Positions 8,471-16,025 of a DNA stretch of 30,080 nt are shown one piece after another. Source of the DNA: a bacterium (GTDB taxonomy: Bacteria; Patescibacteriota; Minisyncoccia; UBA6257; Colwellbacteraceae). A program made the translations under genes and the position numbers. The DNA lies in assembly GCA_021811305.1 (NCBI GenBank), contig JAJZPD010000002.1:1-30080 (forward strand), given 5' to 3'. Position 1 is the stretch's first letter. Every line of letters starts with the position of its first letter. The notes beneath the pieces were generated by a model, which had not been told where the DNA came from, searched no databases, and saw only the letters and a list, made by a program, of their open reading frames with translations.

Positions 8471-10261
8471 TTATTTAGTTATTACCCCGTCCTCGTCGAT
8501 GGTTGGCAGATCCTCGGAGGAAAGTAGGTTGTCGGGGATTTCGTAGAGGAAGCGGGAGGGAAGGCTGTAGAAGCTGATAGTCAGCTTCTCCCTGGCTCTG
8601 GTCATCGCCACGTACATCAGCCTTCTCTCCTCCTCGATTTCTTCCGGGGAGTAGAGCGAGCGCTCGTGCGGCAATAATCCCTCGGTTACCCCGACGATAT
8701 AAACCTGGTCGAACTCCAGCCCTTTGGCGAGGTGGATGGTCATCATTTTTATCGGCGCGGCCAGCTTGGCGGCCGAGCTTTTGCTGGAGGCGAGGTCGGC
8801 CGATTCCAAGAGGGAGATTCTTTCGACGAGCTCAGTGGAGCTCGCAAACTCCGAGGCAAAATTGATGAGCTCTGCGATATTTTCCATCCGATCTTCGTAA
8901 TTATCGAACTTGGTTTTGAGCAGGTTTTGGTAGTCGGCGGTTTTTAAGAAAAAGCCGATTAATTCTACCGCGCTCATATTTTTAGCCGCACCCGGAAGCC
9001 CTTCCTTCAAGGCGCGGAATTGGGCTTTGTGCAGGCTTTTGTCCAATCTTTCCAGTCCGATTTCGTCGCGCGGGTTTACCGCGTAACGCAGGCCGGCTGC
9101 TATGTCTTTGATCTCCTTGCGCGCGTAAAACTTCAGCCCGCCGTAGATCTCGTAAGGAAGCGAGGAAAAGTTAAAGGCTTGTTCTAGGGCGCGCGACTGG
9201 GCGTTGGTGCGGTAAAGAATGGCCGTGTCCTTGCCTCTCTGCTTTGAAAGCTCGTCGGCGATGACCTGCGCCTCTTCGCTCGCGCCGTAAGCGCTTACGA
9301 TTCTTATCGGCGCGCCCGGGGGATTACCGGTCCACAACTCCTTCTTCCGGCGCAACTTATTATTCTCGATAACCGCCGCCGAAGCGGAAACGATATTGCC
9401 GCTCGAGCGGTAGTTCTGCCCGAGGTTGATTATCTTCGCTCCTGGCCAGTCCCTCTCGAAGCTTAAAAAGTTGCGGAAGTCCGCCCCGCGGAACTTGAAA
9501 ATCGATTGGTTGTCGTCTCCCACCACGTTCAAATTTTTATGCTTCTCAGCCAGCAGTTTTATCAGGAGATACTGGCAGGTGTTCACGTCCTGAAACTCGT
9601 CGACCAGGATGTAGTCGTAGCGGTCCTGGTATTTTTGCAGGATAAGTCGGTTGCGGGAGAAGAGGAGGACCGGCTTTTCGATGAGGTCATCGAAGTCGAA
9701 GGCGTTCTGCTTTTCCAAAGCCGATTCGTACTCCTCGAAGATCTTTTGCATTTCTGTCTTTAGCTCATCGAGCGGAGTCAGCTCGTTTTTAATGTCGGAG
9801 ATGTCGCGACGGACCTTCGTCACAGGATACTTGTCTTGGGAAAAATTAAGCGCCTTAATAATGTTTTTTACCAGCTTTTTCGAATCATCCTCGTCGAAGA
9901 TGGAGTAGCCTCGCGACCTCCCGAAAGCGGCGGCCTCTTCGCGGAGGATTTTGGCGCCGAACGAATGGAAGGTTCCTAAGAATGGCAGCTCCTCCTCCGC
10001 GTGCCGTGGCAGCCTTAAGAGCACCCGCTTCTTCAGCTCTTGGGCGGCCTTGTTGGTGAAGGTAATGGCGACAATCCTTTCTCCGGGCACCCCGGACTCC
10101 ATAAGGTGAATTAACCTCTCGGTAAGGGTCCGGGTTTTTCCGCTTCCGGCTCCGGCCGCGATTAAAAGCGGCCCTTCTCCATGCCGGACCGCTTCAATTT
10201 GGTCGGGGTTTAGCCTGATCTCCGACCCGCCTTGATTGATTTCTCCCTTTCCTGGTATCAT
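8471..10261 (-). CDS. UvrD/PcrA-type superfamily 1 DNA helicase
   Basis: A 3'-5' ATP-dependent DNA helicase for excision and mismatch-type repair or replication restart. Visible motifs are the Q motif region LNPDQIEAV, Walker A GAGSGKT (about residue 36), DEFQDVN (motif II, about 220), GDDNQSIFKFRGA (III), NLGQNYRSSG (IV), TIHLAKGLEFD (V, about 513) and RRLMYVAMTRARE (VI, about 552). At 596 residues it is shorter than UvrD/PcrA (about 720) and lacks the usual C-terminal tail that contacts UvrB or RNA polymerase. It is a monocistronic minus gene flanked by intergenic repeats. Confidence 0.93.
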   Translation of the reverse strand: MIPGKGEINQGGSEIRLNPDQIEAVRHGEGPLLIAAGAGSGKTRTLTERLIHLMESGVPGERIVAITFTNKAAQELKKRVLLRLPRHAEEELPFLGTFHSFGAKILREEAAAFGRSRGYSIFDEDDSKKLVKNIIKALNFSQDKYPVTKVRRDISDIKNELTPLDELKTEMQKIFEEYESALEKQNAFDFDDLIEKPVLLFSRNRLILQKYQDRYDYILVDEFQDVNTCQYLLIKLLAEKHKNLNVVGDDNQSIFKFRGADFRNFLSFERDWPGAKIINLGQNYRSSGNIVSASAAVIENNKLRRKKELWTGNPPGAPIRIVSAYGASEEAQVIADELSKQRGKDTAILYRTNAQSRALEQAFNFSSLPYEIYGGLKFYARKEIKDIAAGLRYAVNPRDEIGLERLDKSLHKAQFRALKEGLPGAAKNMSAVELIGFFLKTADYQNLLKTKFDNYEDRMENIAELINFASEFASSTELVERISLLESADLASSKSSAAKLAAPIKMMTIHLAKGLEFDQVYIVGVTEGLLPHERSLYSPEEIEEERRLMYVAMTRAREKLTISFYSLPSRFLYEIPDNLLSSEDLPTIDEDGVITK

Positions 10262-10346
10262 TTAAAGCATTAGTACAATACCGCAAAACTTAAGAAGTTG
10301 GCTAGGTTTTGCCGGGCGGAGCGCCAGGCCTTGGCTTAACGTCCCC

Positions 10347-10721
10347 TTGGTCCCGATCGGGCTGGCTCTTTTTCTTGCGGTGGCGGGAGTATTTGCCGCT
10401 CATCCAGCGGCTAAAGCCGCAGTTACGGCTCAGCCGGCGGCAACTCCGGTCGTGGCGGACATAGAAAACGGCGCTCTGGTTAACGCCAACGGAGCGCTCA
10501 ACTCTCCGCTCGACCCCTATGCGTATCTAGCGCTGGCTAACATCGATGGTGGATCGCTGGTTAATTTCTCCAGCCCTTCCGGAAGGGCTATTAAAGTAGG
10601 CGATGCGTTCAGCGGCGGATCGTCGGCTAACTCGGGAACCAGCGCTATCCTCCAGGCAATTGCCTACAGGTTTAATATTCCGGTGAGCATGCTGCGCAGC
10701 TTGCAGAGCCAAGGGAAATAA
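10347..10721 (+). CDS. Small secreted protein of unknown function
   Basis: 124 residues from the TTG at 10347. A hydrophobic signal-peptide core (IGLALFLAVAGVFAAHPA) is followed by an Ala-rich region and a short soluble domain ending in IAYRFNIPVSMLRSLQSQGK. I do not recognise a family. The start is uncertain: the frame stays open to 10266, and the upstream codons would add a plausible positively charged N-region (LRSWLGFAGRSARPWLNVP), but that stretch has no ATG or GTG, only ATT at 10269. A possible -10 TACAAT lies at 10274-10279. It is the only plus-strand gene in this minus-strand block. Confidence 0.6.
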   Translation: MVPIGLALFLAVAGVFAAHPAAKAAVTAQPAATPVVADIENGALVNANGALNSPLDPYAYLALANIDGGSLVNFSSPSGRAIKVGDAFSGGSSANSGTSAILQAIAYRFNIPVSMLRSLQSQGK

Positions 10722-10794
10722 ATTCTAAGTTCTAAATTTAATTTTCCGAATCAACCAAAAGTCGGGCTATTTAATTTTGTTTTGCTAGCGCAAA

Positions 10795-10925
10795 CAAGGA
10801 AGCACAAAACTAAAAGCGCAAAATGTAAAAGAACCGGCGACTAACGACCGGTTGACGTTTTTTGCTTCCCGCTTCTAATTTTGACCCATTTTTGTTTTTC
10901 GCTTTTAGTTTTTAGCTTTGCGCTT
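10795..10925. repeat. Dispersed intergenic palindromic repeat, copy B
   Basis: The gap 10722-10927 contains no gene. Its right two thirds show the repeat pattern: left arm GCACAAAACTAAAAGCGCAAAA, a centre with ACCGG-CGACTAACGA-CCGGT, and right arm TTTTTCGCTTTTAG...GCTTTGCGCTTC. The left third (10722-10794) is AT-rich, with no signal that I recognise. Confidence 0.65.
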
Positions 10926-10927
10926 CT

Positions 10928-12445
10928 TTATCCTTCCCTCAGCCGCAGATGGTACGCCTCGGCCAGCTCGTCCTCGCTCACCCCTTCCTTGCTCTCGAGG
11001 TCGGCGATGGTGCGGGCGGTCTTAAGCAAACGAAAATAGCCGCGCGCGCCCAACAGCGACTGATCGAAGACGGATTTCAAAAAGGACAAGGCTTTCTGGT
11101 CGAGCGTGATCATCCGCTCGCACGCCTTTGAACTCATCTCCGAATTAGTCAGGAACGGCAAGCCGGCTTTCTTAAACCTCGCTCTTTGCCGCTCGCGCGC
11201 GGCCTGGATTTTCACGCATAGGCCCGCCGAACCCGAGGCCGGCTGGAGGATGCTTTCCAGCTTGAGGCGGGGGACGGTTATCTGGATGTCGATGCGGTCT
11301 AATAGCGGTCCGGAGAGTTTCTTTTGGTAGCGCCATATCTCCGAGGCGCTGCACCTACACTCCTTCTCCTCGTCGCCTAAATAGCCGCAAGGGCAGGGGT
11401 TCATCGCGGCGACCAGAATAAACTTAGCCGGAAAGACGAGGTTGCGCTTGGCTCGGGCGATCGTGACCGAACCCGACTCCATCGGCTGCCGCAGGGATTC
11501 TAAAATGTCGCGGCGGAATTCGGGCATCTCGTCTAAGAAAAGCACGCCGCGGTGCGCCAGGCTGATTTCGCCGGGCCGCGGGTCTTGTCCGCCACCGACG
11601 ATCGCTGCGCTCGAGGCGGTGTGGTGTGGCGCGCGAAAGGGACGGCGCGCCAGATACTTGCCGCTCAGTAAGTTGGCCGCGCTCCAAATCTTGGAAACCT
11701 CGATTGATTCGTGGAGCGTCAGCGGCGGAAGGATCGAGTTGATCGCTTCGGCCAGCATTGTTTTTCCGGATCCGGGCGGGCCGCTCATTAGAATATTGTG
11801 TCCGCCGGCTGTGGCGACCGCCAGCGCCCTCTTAGCCGCTTCCTGCCCTCTTATCTCCGAGATGTCTATGCCTCCTCCTGATTCCGGATTAAACTCGGTG
11901 GCCGGCTTAGGGACGATTGGAGCAACGCCGTCCAGATGACTTAATAAAGCGCTTAGGCTCGACACGGGAATAATCTCTATGCCGCGGACCAAAGCCGCTT
12001 CGCTGGCATTCTCTACCGGAAGGAAAATCTGCTTAATGCCGGCCCGGCGGGCGAGCAGGGCGAAGTTCAGCGCTCCAGCTACCGGACGCAGCGCTCCGCT
12101 TAAGGCGAGCTCACCGATGAAAAGTTTGTCGGCGGCGTCGAAGGATTTTATTTGCTCAGTTGCCAGAAGATAGCCGGCGGCGATAGCTAAATCGTAATGG
12201 CTCCCGGCTTTTTTCAGGTCGGCTGGCGCCAGGTTGACCGTGATGCGGCGGTTTTCGCGGTTAGGCGGTTTCAGTCCGCTGTTTTTGATGGCGGAGCTCA
12301 CGCGGTCCCTGGCTTCGGAGAGGGATTTGTCGGCTAGGCCAACGATGTTTAGTTCATGAAGGCCGACGCCGAGATCGGTTTCCACCTCGATGAGGCCGGC
12401 CTCGATGCCGACCAGTTCCGCCGAAAAAACTCTAGATAGGTGCAT
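10928..12445 (-). CDS. comM: ComM/YifB-family Mg-chelatase-like AAA+ ATPase
   Basis: ComM is a hexameric AAA+ helicase that promotes branch migration during integration of DNA taken up by natural transformation. Order: an N-terminal ChlI-type domain (MHLSRVFSAELVGIEAGLIE...RRITVNLAPADLKK), Walker A GPPGSGKTMLAEAI (about residue 225), Walker B GVLFLDEMPEFRR (about 303), a Cys cluster in MNPCPCGYLGDEEKECRC, the arginine-finger region LSGPLLDRIDIQ, and a C-terminal Mg-chelatase domain. The start is set at 12445 by the conserved N-terminus; the open frame upstream is a shadow of the dksA-like gene. Its 505 residues are the normal length. The start codon lies just 7 nt past the U-tract of the preceding terminator. 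Confidence 0.94.
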   Translation of the reverse strand: MHLSRVFSAELVGIEAGLIEVETDLGVGLHELNIVGLADKSLSEARDRVSSAIKNSGLKPPNRENRRITVNLAPADLKKAGSHYDLAIAAGYLLATEQIKSFDAADKLFIGELALSGALRPVAGALNFALLARRAGIKQIFLPVENASEAALVRGIEIIPVSSLSALLSHLDGVAPIVPKPATEFNPESGGGIDISEIRGQEAAKRALAVATAGGHNILMSGPPGSGKTMLAEAINSILPPLTLHESIEVSKIWSAANLLSGKYLARRPFRAPHHTASSAAIVGGGQDPRPGEISLAHRGVLFLDEMPEFRRDILESLRQPMESGSVTIARAKRNLVFPAKFILVAAMNPCPCGYLGDEEKECRCSASEIWRYQKKLSGPLLDRIDIQITVPRLKLESILQPASGSAGLCVKIQAARERQRARFKKAGLPFLTNSEMSSKACERMITLDQKALSFLKSVFDQSLLGARGYFRLLKTARTIADLESKEGVSEDELAEAYHLRLREG

Positions 12446-12452
12446 TTCTAAT

Positions 12453-12480
12453 AAAAAAAAGACCCCGAAAAAACGGGGCC
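12453..12480 (-). terminator. Intrinsic terminator of the dksA-like gene
   Basis: On the minus strand CCCCG...CGGGG forms a stem (arms 12474-12478 and 12463-12467), followed by a U-tract with eight U in a row. It begins 6 bp after the dksA-like stop and ends 7 bp before the comM start codon. Confidence 0.85.
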
Positions 12481-12486
12481 GCTGGC

Positions 12487-12819
12487 CTACGCGGCCGACT
12501 TGCAGTTCTGGCAAAGCCGCGATTCGGGAACGGCCTCCAAAACCTCCGCGCCGATCTCCTTGCGGCATTTTTCGCAGATGCCGTAGGTGCCTTCAGTTAG
12601 CTTGTCCAACGCTATGTTAATATCCTCCAGCCTGGCCTGAAGCGGGGCGGTTTCGCCGGTGACGTTCATATACTCTTCCAGCTCATCAGCCTCCTCTTCG
12701 CCGTGGTCGGTGTCGCTGCCCATGTCGTAGTTCTGCAGGGCTTTTACCTGTTTTTCCAACTTCTCTTTTTCCTCAAGGAGCTTGGCTTTATATCTTTCTA
12801 AATCCTTAACATCTGCCAT
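12487..12819 (-). CDS. DksA/TraR-type zinc-finger protein
   Basis: 110 residues: an N-terminal coiled coil (DLERYKAKLLEEKEKLEKQVKAL) and a C-terminal C4 zinc finger with Cys82, Cys85, Cys103 and Cys106 (CEKCRKEIG ... RLCQNC). This is the DksA/TraR (YocK-like) family, whose members insert a coiled coil into the RNA polymerase secondary channel or act as general stress proteins. It is smaller than E. coli DksA (151). An acidic stretch (DTDHGEEEADELEEY) follows the coiled coil. It has its own promoter and terminator, so it is monocistronic. Confidence 0.9.
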   Translation of the reverse strand: MADVKDLERYKAKLLEEKEKLEKQVKALQNYDMGSDTDHGEEEADELEEYMNVTGETAPLQARLEDINIALDKLTEGTYGICEKCRKEIGAEVLEAVPESRLCQNCKSAA

Positions 12820-12825
12820 GAATTA

Positions 12826-12854
12826 ATTGTAGGTAGAGCTGCTCTGAAAAGCAA
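12826..12854 (-). promoter_or_regulatory. Predicted leaderless promoter of the dksA-like gene
   Basis: Minus strand: -35 TTGCTT (12849-12854), 17-bp spacer, -10 TACAAT (12826-12831), then 6 nt to the ATG at 12819. No ribosome binding site fits. Confidence 0.6.
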
Positions 12855-12937
12855 CTTTCTAAACATTCTACAATCCGTTGAAAGCTTTGGGGAAAAACAT
12901 CGCGAAAAAATGAGAGTTTTCGGCTATGCGATACTGA

Positions 12938-12979
12938 TTTACTAAACATCCTGGCTGATCAGCCAGGATGTTTAGTAAA
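12938..12979. repeat. Perfect 42-bp palindrome
   Basis: Each 21-base arm is the exact reverse complement of the other, with no loop; the centre is CTGATCAG at 12955-12962. The outer sequence is TTTACTAAACATCCTGGC. There is no T-tract on either side. It lies in the 319-bp gap between the divergent dksA-like and ruvA genes, outside both predicted promoters. It may be a regulator binding site, a hairpin, or a mobile-element relic. Confidence 0.85.
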
Positions 12980-12993
12980 AGTGGATAACTTAG

Positions 12994-13083
12994 AAGCGCA
13001 AAGCTTAAAGTGCAAAACGCAGAATAACGATTAGAGACTGGCGACTAGTGGATAGTCGCTTTTTTTCGCTTTGCGCTTTTAGT
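12994..13083. repeat. Dispersed intergenic palindromic repeat, copy C
   Basis: The left arm GAAGCGCAAAGCTTAAAG and right arm TTTCGCTTTGCGCTTTTAG are partly inverse complements around a centre containing GCGACTAGTGGATAGTCGC. The left arm is nearly identical to the left arm of copy F at 26641. Confidence 0.7.
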
Positions 13084-13102
13084 TTTGCTCTTTAGAACTA
13101 GA

Positions 13103-13131
13103 TAGGCAACGCCTGGGCGATGGGCTACAAT
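13103..13131 (+). promoter_or_regulatory. Predicted leaderless promoter of ruvA
   Basis: -35 TAGGCA (13103-13108, 4 of 6 consensus), 17-bp spacer, -10 TACAAT (13126-13131), then 7 nt to the ATG at 13139. It would drive ruvA, the murE-like gene and perhaps the genes beyond. Confidence 0.6.
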
Positions 13132-13138
13132 ACAGCCA

Positions 13139-13717
13139 ATGATTAGCGGATTAACTGGACAGGTTGTTTCTAATTTGGAAGGGGAGGCGGAGATCGAAGT
13201 CGGCGGAGTGCGTTTCAAAGTTTTCGCGCCGCGGAGGTATGTGCGCCAGCTGCGCTTGGGATCGGAGGCGCATTTTTTCACCTACCTATATTACAACCGC
13301 GAAGAAGCTTTTGAACTTTTCGGATTTTTGAGCGCAGAGGAGTTGAACCTTTTTAAATTATTGATCTCCGTTAGCGGCGTCGGTCCGCGCATGGCGTTGA
13401 ATATCCTGAGCGCCGCCTCTTCCGATCGGATAGCGGCCGCGGTCTCCCAAGGAAGGTCCGACATTCTCGAAAAGGCCCAGGGGGTCGGCAAGAAAACGGC
13501 GCAGCGCATCGTTTTGGAATTGAAGGATAAGTTTAAGGTGAAGAGGTCCACGGCCGCTCTAGGCTTGGAGGACGAGGGTGCTGATCAGGAGATTATCGAG
13601 GCGCTCGCGGCTCTGGGGTACAGGAGGGCGGCGATTAAGGAGGCGATAGACAGGATCGACCCCAAGCTCACCAAGCTCGGCGAGCGGTTGAAGGACGCGC
13701 TGAAAAAAATAAAATAA
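13139..13717 (+). CDS. ruvA: Holliday junction branch migration protein RuvA
   Basis: RuvA binds four-way DNA junctions as a tetramer and loads the RuvB motor. It has 192 residues in three domains: an N-terminal OB fold (MISGLTGQVVSNLEGEAEIE), two helix-hairpin-helix motifs (LISVSGVGPRMALNIL at about 78 and KAQGVGKKTAQRIVLELKDK at about 113), and a C-terminal RuvB-contacting domain (EIIEALAALGYRRAAIKEAI). Length and order are canonical. It is followed 13 bp later by the murE-like gene. Confidence 0.96.
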   Translation: MISGLTGQVVSNLEGEAEIEVGGVRFKVFAPRRYVRQLRLGSEAHFFTYLYYNREEAFELFGFLSAEELNLFKLLISVSGVGPRMALNILSAASSDRIAAAVSQGRSDILEKAQGVGKKTAQRIVLELKDKFKVKRSTAALGLEDEGADQEIIEALAALGYRRAAIKEAIDRIDPKLTKLGERLKDALKKIK

Positions 13718-13730
13718 ACTGTATAAACTT

Positions 13731-14918
13731 ATGTCGAAGCTGACCAATATTTTTCACTGGCTGATCGCCTATTTCTCCGCGATTCTTAATTTTAATCCCT
13801 CGCGTAAATTGACCGTCGTCGGCGTTACCGGCACCAAGGGTAAGTCCACGACGCTGGAGCTCGTTAACGCCGGACTCGAAGCCGCCGGCAAAAAAACCGC
13901 TTTGGCGTCCTCGGTGCGAATCAAGATCGGCGGCGAGTCCGAGGTTAATAAGACGGGAAATACGATGCCCGGCCGCGGTCTGCTGCAGAATGTGATGCGC
14001 CGCGCAGTGAAGGAGGGGTGCGAGTATGCGCTATTGGAGGTCACCTCGCAGGGAATCGTCCAGCACCGGCATGAGTTCATCGAGTTCGATTGCGCGGTCT
14101 TCCTAAACCTTCAGCCGGAGCACCTGGAGTCGCACGGAGGTTTTGAAAACTATAAGCAGGCTAAGCTAAGCTTTTTCCGCTATGTGAATAAAGCGCGCAG
14201 CCGGAAAAAGAAGGTTTTTTTCGTTAACGAGGAGGACAAGTGCGCCGACGAGTTCGTGAAAGCGGCGGGAAAGAATAAGGTGGTTTTGTTTGATAAGAGC
14301 GATTTAAAAACCAACCTGGCCGGTGAATTTAACAAAACGAATGTCGGAGCAGCGGTCGCGGTTCTGCATTCTTTAGGCATAGATGAAGAAGTTATCTCCA
14401 AAGCAATGAGGGAGTTTCGGGGACTGAACGGGAGAATGGAGTTTATAAGCCGCGAACCGTTTACGGTCGTCGTCGATTACGCCCACACACCCGACTCGCT
14501 CCAGGCGGTGTACCAGACGGTGGCGGAAGAAGTTAAGCCTGGAGGGAAATTGATTTGCGTCTTAGGATCGGCCGGCGGAGGACGGGACAAGTGGAAGCGG
14601 CCCGAGATGGGAAAGATAGCTGCCCAGAATTGCGGATACTTGATCCTGACCGACGAGGATCCGTACGACGAGGATCCGCTGAAGATACTTCACGAGATAG
14701 AAGAAGGGCTGAAAACTAAGGGTTTTTCGCAAGACAAATATGAAAAAATACTCGATCGAGCGCAGGCGATAAGAAGAGCGGTCTCGTTGGCCAAGCCGGG
14801 GGACGGGGTGGTTGTGACCGGCAAGGGATCGGAACCTTTTCTGCATAAAGCCAAAGGAGTAAAAGTCCCGTGGTCCGACCGTGGAATAGCCGAGGAGGCG
14901 ATAAATATTGAAAAATAA
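13731..14918 (+). CDS. MurE-like Mur ligase, shortened N-terminus
   Basis: Mur ligases add an amino acid to UDP-MurNAc-peptide in peptidoglycan synthesis. The P-loop GTKGKST is at residues 34-40. The central domain has TNMPGR-like TMPGRGLLQ and the Glu/His region EVTSQGIVQHRHEF. The C-terminal domain has GRMEFI, VDYAHTPDSL and TDEDPYDEDP near residue 310, which sits where MurE normally has its D-N-P-R substrate motif. So the added residue may not be meso-diaminopimelate. At 395 residues it lacks most of the roughly 90-residue N-terminal UDP-binding domain. A hydrophobic segment (IFHWLIAYFSAIL) replaces it. The last 28 codons are duplicated at 16020-16100. Confidence 0.82.
   Translation: MSKLTNIFHWLIAYFSAILNFNPSRKLTVVGVTGTKGKSTTLELVNAGLEAAGKKTALASSVRIKIGGESEVNKTGNTMPGRGLLQNVMRRAVKEGCEYALLEVTSQGIVQHRHEFIEFDCAVFLNLQPEHLESHGGFENYKQAKLSFFRYVNKARSRKKKVFFVNEEDKCADEFVKAAGKNKVVLFDKSDLKTNLAGEFNKTNVGAAVAVLHSLGIDEEVISKAMREFRGLNGRMEFISREPFTVVVDYAHTPDSLQAVYQTVAEEVKPGGKLICVLGSAGGGRDKWKRPEMGKIAAQNCGYLILTDEDPYDEDPLKILHEIEEGLKTKGFSQDKYEKILDRAQAIRRAVSLAKPGDGVVVTGKGSEPFLHKAKGVKVPWSDRGIAEEAINIEK
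14835..14905 (+). repeat. murE 3'-end direct repeat, copy 1
   Basis: 71 bp that match 16020-16090 at 65 positions. The last 35 bp (14871-14905) are identical to 16056-16090. The six differences fall mainly at third codon positions. Confidence 0.9.
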
Positions 14919-14934
14919 AAATGGAGGCGGCGAA

Positions 14935-15411
14935 ATGGACCAGAATCAGATTCTAGTTAACGAGGAAGGCCTCAAGAGGCTTGTAGCTAAGATTAAGGAA
15001 CTGGAAGAAAAACTAGCTCAGGTAAGTAGCGGAAAGGCGGAAGCGGCTGAAACAGGGGGTAATATGTGGCATGACAATTTCGCGTTTGAGCAGATAGAAA
15101 GGGAGCAGCGCGCGCTTACTAAACAATTGAGTGACGCAAGAGATACGCTACGGCGTGCGGTTGTTATAAGCGACCAAAGGCAAATTACCGAAAAGATCGA
15201 TATCGGTTCAGTTGTGGATTTAGACATTAACGGCGAACACATGACGATCAGGGTCGGTGATTACACTGAAGCCGATCCAGCGAACAACGTGGTGTCTTAC
15301 AGGAGTCCGTTAGGCGACGCTATACTCCATGCATCTATAGGAGAGACGCGCGAGTACGGAGTCGGTAACAGAACTTTCAAGGTTGTGATTAAGGGCATAA
15401 GGTCGAGTTAA
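14935..15411 (+). CDS. GreA/GreB-like transcription elongation factor, divergent
   Basis: 158 residues from the ATG at 14935, which has GGAGG 7 nt upstream; the first ATG of the frame at 14908 overlaps murE and lacks one. Residues 1-75 form a helical hairpin (GLKRLVAKIKELEEKLAQV ... QIEREQRALTKQLSDARDTL). Residues 90-158 form the GreA FKBP-like domain (IGSVVDLDI, YRSPLGDAIL, YGVGNRTFKVVI). GreA rescues backtracked RNA polymerase through two acidic residues at the hairpin tip (GDLSENAEY in E. coli). Here the tip reads GNMWHDNFAFE, so one acidic residue is retained and the other is not obvious. It forms a two-gene cassette with the kinase downstream. Confidence 0.8.
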   Translation: MDQNQILVNEEGLKRLVAKIKELEEKLAQVSSGKAEAAETGGNMWHDNFAFEQIEREQRALTKQLSDARDTLRRAVVISDQRQITEKIDIGSVVDLDINGEHMTIRVGDYTEADPANNVVSYRSPLGDAILHASIGETREYGVGNRTFKVVIKGIRSS

Positions 15412-15423
15412 GGGGTTGAGAAG

Positions 15424-15978
15424 ATGCGTGGGCCTTTAGTTGCGCTGGAGGGTTTAAGCGGAGTTGGTAAGTCAACGATCGCGTTAATCGTTGCTGAGAC
15501 AATCGGAGGAGTCGTGTTTAAAACGCCAAGTGGAGTGTTTGCCGAGTGTCGAGATTTAGTAGATAGGGGCGATATAAACCCGACATCGAGGTACTTTTTC
15601 TACCTTGCGAGCGTAGTGGATTCGTCTAAAGAGATCGATTCTTTGTTGAAAAAGCACGCGGTGGTCTGTGACAGATATGTTTTAACTACGCAGTGCTACC
15701 ACGCTGCTTTAGGTGTCAAGACAATCGACTTAAGTAAGTTGCCGTTTGTTGCGCCAGACGAAACTTTCCTTATCACGTGCGACGAAGAGCAGAGGATCTC
15801 TCGTCTTGCGCATCGAGGACTGAGCTATAACGATAGACAGGAGGCCCTACTAAAGATAGACGCAAGATTTCTGGCAGAATATAGAAAGAACCAGTTGCAA
15901 GAAGTTGACAACAGTCTAATGGACCCATTTGTTGCTGCACAGGAAATCGTCTCAAGAGTGAAAAATAGATGGATGTGA
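15424..15978 (+). CDS. Thymidylate-kinase-like P-loop nucleotide kinase
   Basis: 184 residues. The P-loop GLSGVGKST is at 10-18, a DRY motif (VVCDRYVLTTQ) near 83, and a lid-like RLAHRGLSYNDRQEA near 123-137. This matches the dTMP kinase fold (dTMP to dTDP), about 20 residues short of Tmk. The start ATG at 15424 has an AAGGGG site that overlaps the preceding stop, so it is co-translated with the GreA-like gene. A terminator follows the stop by about 15 bp. It may phosphorylate another nucleoside or nucleotide; substrate residues are not decisive. Confidence 0.78.
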   Translation: MRGPLVALEGLSGVGKSTIALIVAETIGGVVFKTPSGVFAECRDLVDRGDINPTSRYFFYLASVVDSSKEIDSLLKKHAVVCDRYVLTTQCYHAALGVKTIDLSKLPFVAPDETFLITCDEEQRISRLAHRGLSYNDRQEALLKIDARFLAEYRKNQLQEVDNSLMDPFVAAQEIVSRVKNRWM

Positions 15979-15993
15979 GGCGATGTAAAGGTG

Positions 15994-16025
15994 AAGGCCA
16001 TCCGTGATAATACAGATGGCCTTTT
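15994..16025 (+). terminator. Intrinsic terminator of the greA-like/kinase cassette
   Basis: AAGGCCATC (15994-16002) pairs perfectly with GATGGCCTT (16015-16023) and runs into TTTT. The T-tract is also the first bases of the second murE 3'-end copy, so the junction of the insert falls inside the terminator. Confidence 0.85.

Noticed and set aside
11442..11939. 165-residue open frame antisense to comM
   Set aside because: comM motifs cover the region on minus; the plus frame is Arg/Ser/Pro-rich noise.
12446..12568. N-terminal extension of comM into the dksA-like gene
   Set aside because: The extra 41 codons are the dksA-like gene read in another frame and cross a terminator; the family's conserved N-terminus begins at 12445.
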